From the NCBI GenBank assembly GCA_051884615.1, contig JBJEVT010000041.1, forward strand, positions 1 to 64,000: a DNA stretch of 64,000 bases, in the 5' to 3' direction. Position 1 is the first letter of the stretch, and each line of letters opens with the position of its first letter. The notes under the pieces are model-generated. The model was not told the DNA's origin and did no database searches. It saw only the letters and a program-made list of their open reading frames with translations. Positions 62,401 through 64,000 of this stretch are shown piece after piece. Source of the stretch: UBA1724 sp051884615. Its GTDB lineage: Bacteria; Verrucomicrobiota; Lentisphaeria; Oligosphaerales; Oligosphaeraceae. Position numbers and translations under genes: made by a program.

Positions 62401-63353
62401 ACTCCGCGGACCGCGCCATCCTCTACTGCGCCCTGCTGAAGGCCCTGGGCTTCCAGCCCCGCATCTACCTCGCCACCCAGGCCCCCAAGGCCACGCCCCT
62501 CCAATTCTACTACCGGAAATACCCCACCCCCCGCCTCTTCGACGACTGGCTGGTGGCGGTCGCCCTGGAGAAGGAGGAGATCTGGCTCAACGACCAGAGC
62601 CAATACGCCCAGTTTGGCACCAGCCGTTTCCACCACTGCCTCCTGCTGTCCCTGGAGAACGGGGAGCTGCGCACCATGAAGCTGCCGGAGGATCTCCGGA
62701 ACCATCCCGTCAGCCGGTGGAGGCTCCAGGTGCGGGAGGATGGCTCCGCGCTCCTCACCGTCCAGGAGAGCATCCAGGGCAGTGCCTTCGGGCACACCCG
62801 GAAGAGCTACCAGTGGATGACCCCGGAGGAGCGGCGGCGCCACTACACCAAGCTGGTCAGCGCCATCGCCCAGGACGCCCATCCCGTCACCCCGGATCTG
62901 ACCACGGACTTCCATCTCTATCCCGGCCAGATCTCCTATGCGGTGGAGCTGGAGCATTGCGCCACCATGGAGGGAGACTTCTGCTACCTGCGTCTTCCCG
63001 TCTCCCTCTCCAGCGCCCTCTCCTACGCCCGGGCGCCCCGCCAATACCATCCCCTTTACCGGAGCGACGTGCAGAGCAGCGAAATCCACCTGGAGGTGGA
63101 GCTGCCGCCCCAGTATCCCCGCATCCTCATGCTTCCGGCGGACTTCCAGTGGAAGGCGCCGGACGGGGCGGGGACCGTCTCCTGGCGCCACGCCCTCCTT
63201 CCCGCCGCCGAGGGCTCCCCCCGGCTCCTCCGCTTCACCTTCTCCGTGGAGATGGAGCCCGGCGTGACCCCCCTGCGCTTCTACGGCCAATACCAGGAGG
63301 CATACCGGCGCCTCCTCCACGCCGACGCCACCACTCTCCTCCTCTCCCGCTGA
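59463..63353 (+). CDS. Exported DUF3857/transglutaminase-like protein with two modules, second one degenerate
   Basis: A 1296-residue protein with a signal peptide (MRKSYRLLLLLALALWLLPL). It is built from two copies of a DUF3857 beta domain followed by a transglutaminase-like domain. In module one the papain-like triad is intact: C347 in GVCRDKAALL, H387 in FFNHAVVACR and D404 in WRLMDPTASN. In module two the same positions read S981 (YGNSADRAIL), W1029 (FDDWLVAVAL) and D1044 (IWLNDQSQY), so it cannot work as a thiol enzyme. A beta-rich tail ends the protein. Family members are presumed to act on peptides or envelope proteins; the substrate is unknown. The gene lies 16 nt after lptF. Confidence 0.82.
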   Translation: MRKSYRLLLLLALALWLLPLLPAMTWEDSDQGFFAPETLVRQGAAVTREKYPDADLVNLDRLTRIQYQPDGTFLQVDDSAVKIMTLAGVELKRVLTSYYNASYARAKISLVQILRPDGTVIPLDLESCTQEQTEASQMGSNIFDPSQRIIQVTVSSLQPGDILRAVFVDETLKPRVPDSFSDVFPMESDSPILHAQVEVKAPKTLPLRSIAVKDPQGGGPLYKTAEEEESLVHTWEVRDVPQFFPEPSMPPAYAVIQRVLVSTFQDWGEVSRWYDQLCEPHLATNDALVETTRSLLQDCQEDEERILALFHFVSQQVRYMGLTLEDTAPGYEPHDVTLTFTQRAGVCRDKAALLVAMLRCAGFEAHPVLIHVGYPKDDEVPQPFFNHAVVACRKEAGEPWRLMDPTASNTRDPFPAYLSDKSFLVATPQGDPLRRSPVPPSDENLLRLETRGKLTPEGGLLLRTTLLFLGLPDNMYRNFFLEITPEERRLFFQRQLAAALPGATLNRLEITPQDLQDLSQPLQAVLSYQVPEALITSRGADGAPERGEGRNALLQLPQLSSHFGMPMMVFSQASLDKRRFPLEADCTSSIFEEVLLDLPMNLELVAAPRYSRWEEQGFSMSRSLEARQGILHFQGAYATNAMRLSPEEYGKMKTALAQKEADDRKMAIFRFQEQVEEIQEDEAEMEARPDLDILESRTIVHLLSPVSWTVEQTRKYRVETYAGIESADATFPFNPAWEEIEVLVAKVTNGEEVLETPPENINILDAPWVASAPRYPAEKLLVLNLPGVQVGSLVELQILRTYRNRPFFSFSACLRGADPVRQWSLDILSPRSLEPRVDYLARGWMDLQQDTPQPLPLEHRRFSLPDDMVRHSFLAQNVPAIHQEPSRPPAYAYLPSVVCSSGDWERYATALRRTVETLGDGGAAIREVVEPFQSLPPEEKLVQVREWVEKNIRETDPDFHALPLACLSAPEITARDGYGNSADRAILYCALLKALGFQPRIYLATQAPKATPLQFYYRKYPTPRLFDDWLVAVALEKEEIWLNDQSQYAQFGTSRFHHCLLLSLENGELRTMKLPEDLRNHPVSRWRLQVREDGSALLTVQESIQGSAFGHTRKSYQWMTPEERRRHYTKLVSAIAQDAHPVTPDLTTDFHLYPGQISYAVELEHCATMEGDFCYLRLPVSLSSALSYARAPRQYHPLYRSDVQSSEIHLEVELPPQYPRILMLPADFQWKAPDGAGTVSWRHALLPAAEGSPRLLRFTFSVEMEPGVTPLRFYGQYQEAYRRLLHADATTLLLSR

Positions 63354-63452
63354 CGGAGAGGAGACTCCCCACGCCCCTTCCCCCCCCCCCCGTCCGGCTC
63401 CGGCGCCGCGTCCCGCCCCCGGGGGGGAATGTCGCCTACTTTCCCGCCTCCC

Positions 63453-64000
63453 ATGCCTTTCCTCGCCTCCTCCACCTACCACTCCCCCGTCCATCTGGGG
63501 GGACACTTCCAGACCATCTACCCCAGCTACTTCGCCACCGCCCCCCAGGTGGACTACACCAGGGAGAAACTCCCCCTGGACGACGGAGACTACCTCTATC
63601 TGGACTGGGCGAAGTGCCCCTCCCCCACGGACGAACTCCTCGTCCTCTGCCACGGGCTGTGCGGACACACCCGGAGACACTACTGCCTCTCCATGGTCCA
63701 CGCCTTCCGGGAGATCGGGGTGGACTGCCTGGCATGGAACTACCGGGGCACGGGGCAGGTGGACAACCAGACCCTCCACATCACCAGCAACAACTCCACG
63801 GGGGATCTCCACCAGGTGATCACCGCCGCCATCTCCCGGGGCTACCGGAGGATCTACCTGGCAGGCTTCTCCATGGGAGCCAACCTGATCTTCCTGTATC
63901 TGGGGCGGGAGTGGGCGCAGGTCCCCCCGGAGGTGCGCGCCGCCGTGGGCGTCTGCGGTCCCATTGACAGCGTCGCCTCCATCCAGGCCAGCCACCACGC
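63453..64000 (+). CDS. YheT-type alpha/beta hydrolase, truncated by the window end
   Basis: The first 182 residues of a hydrolase run off the right edge. It opens VHLGGHFQTIYPSYF, the usual YheT/AB-hydrolase-2 start where a hydrophobic lipid-side segment precedes the core. LLVLCHGLCGHTRRHYCLSM supplies the oxyanion loop, DCLAWNYRGTG follows, and the nucleophile Ser is in LAGFSMGANLIFLYLG near 145. The remaining catalytic Asp and His lie outside the window. Family members are esterases of unclear substrate. The start ATG follows a leader with long C-runs and no Shine-Dalgarno. Confidence 0.8.
   Translation, partial: MPFLASSTYHSPVHLGGHFQTIYPSYFATAPQVDYTREKLPLDDGDYLYLDWAKCPSPTDELLVLCHGLCGHTRRHYCLSMVHAFREIGVDCLAWNYRGTGQVDNQTLHITSNNSTGDLHQVITAAISRGYRRIYLAGFSMGANLIFLYLGREWAQVPPEVRAAVGVCGPIDSVASIQASHH

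Noticed and set aside
59376..63998. A 1540-codon open frame on the minus strand opposite the DUF3857 gene
   Set aside because: Same antisense effect; no family resemblance, and the plus strand encodes a signal peptide and catalytic motifs.

Overview
The window looks like chromosome from a GC-rich, Gram-negative bacterium, most likely of the PVC group (a Lentisphaerota or Verrucomicrobiota type). This rests on gene content only. It has outer-membrane biogenesis genes (BamA, LptF, an LpxL-type acyltransferase, an LpxC-like protein, a heptose kinase, FadL). It also has a UAP1-type nucleotide-sugar pyrophosphorylase, ClpC rather than ClpB, and several secreted or large glycoside hydrolases. I saw no phage, transposase, CRISPR array, rRNA or tRNA gene.

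Layout. From 0.1 to 12.8 kb all genes lie on the minus strand: clpC, an FHA-like membrane protein, a heptose kinase, rlmI, rpoN, namZ, tsaB and a large secreted GH16 enzyme. From 13.3 to 35.4 kb the plus strand carries closely packed genes: D-lactate dehydrogenase and a thioesterase; two near-duplicate Gfo/Idh/MocA oxidoreductases followed by an LpxC-like protein, an alpha/beta-hydrolase-fold protein and birA; UAP1-type uridylyltransferase, a small unknown, an LpxL-type acyltransferase and folB; holA, a GAF protein and argH; a secreted and a membrane unknown; an SH3 plus coiled-coil protein; galE, a flippase-like protein, asnS and a DUF3014-type protein. From 35.4 to 47.4 kb the minus strand carries a probable small RNA with its own promoter and terminator, a 1466-residue secreted beta-helix/MBG protein, two tandem GH20-type enzymes and a GH42-like enzyme. 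From 47.6 kb the plus strand resumes with a GH78 rhamnosidase, rbgA-truB-ribF-aroE, a repeat-bearing intergenic region, fadL, bamA, lptF, a protein with two transglutaminase-like domains, and the start of a YheT-type hydrolase.

How the genes fit together. Several loci serve the envelope: bamA and lptF assemble outer-membrane proteins and LPS; the heptose kinase, acyltransferase and LpxC-like protein point to lipid A and core; the UAP1-type enzyme and GalE supply nucleotide sugars. The 40-50 kb block is a saccharide-degradation locus aimed at amino sugars, galactosides and rhamnosides. Housekeeping genes for tRNA, ribosome and cofactor metabolism are interleaved.

The most interesting items are the structured small RNA at 35438-35594, the degenerate catalytic sites in three envelope- or periplasm-related proteins (LpxC-like, hydrolase-like, second transglutaminase domain), the polypyrimidine leaders in place of Shine-Dalgarno sequences before many starts, and an 11-bp inverted repeat that brackets the fadL promoter. 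All alignments were made by eye; none was computed.
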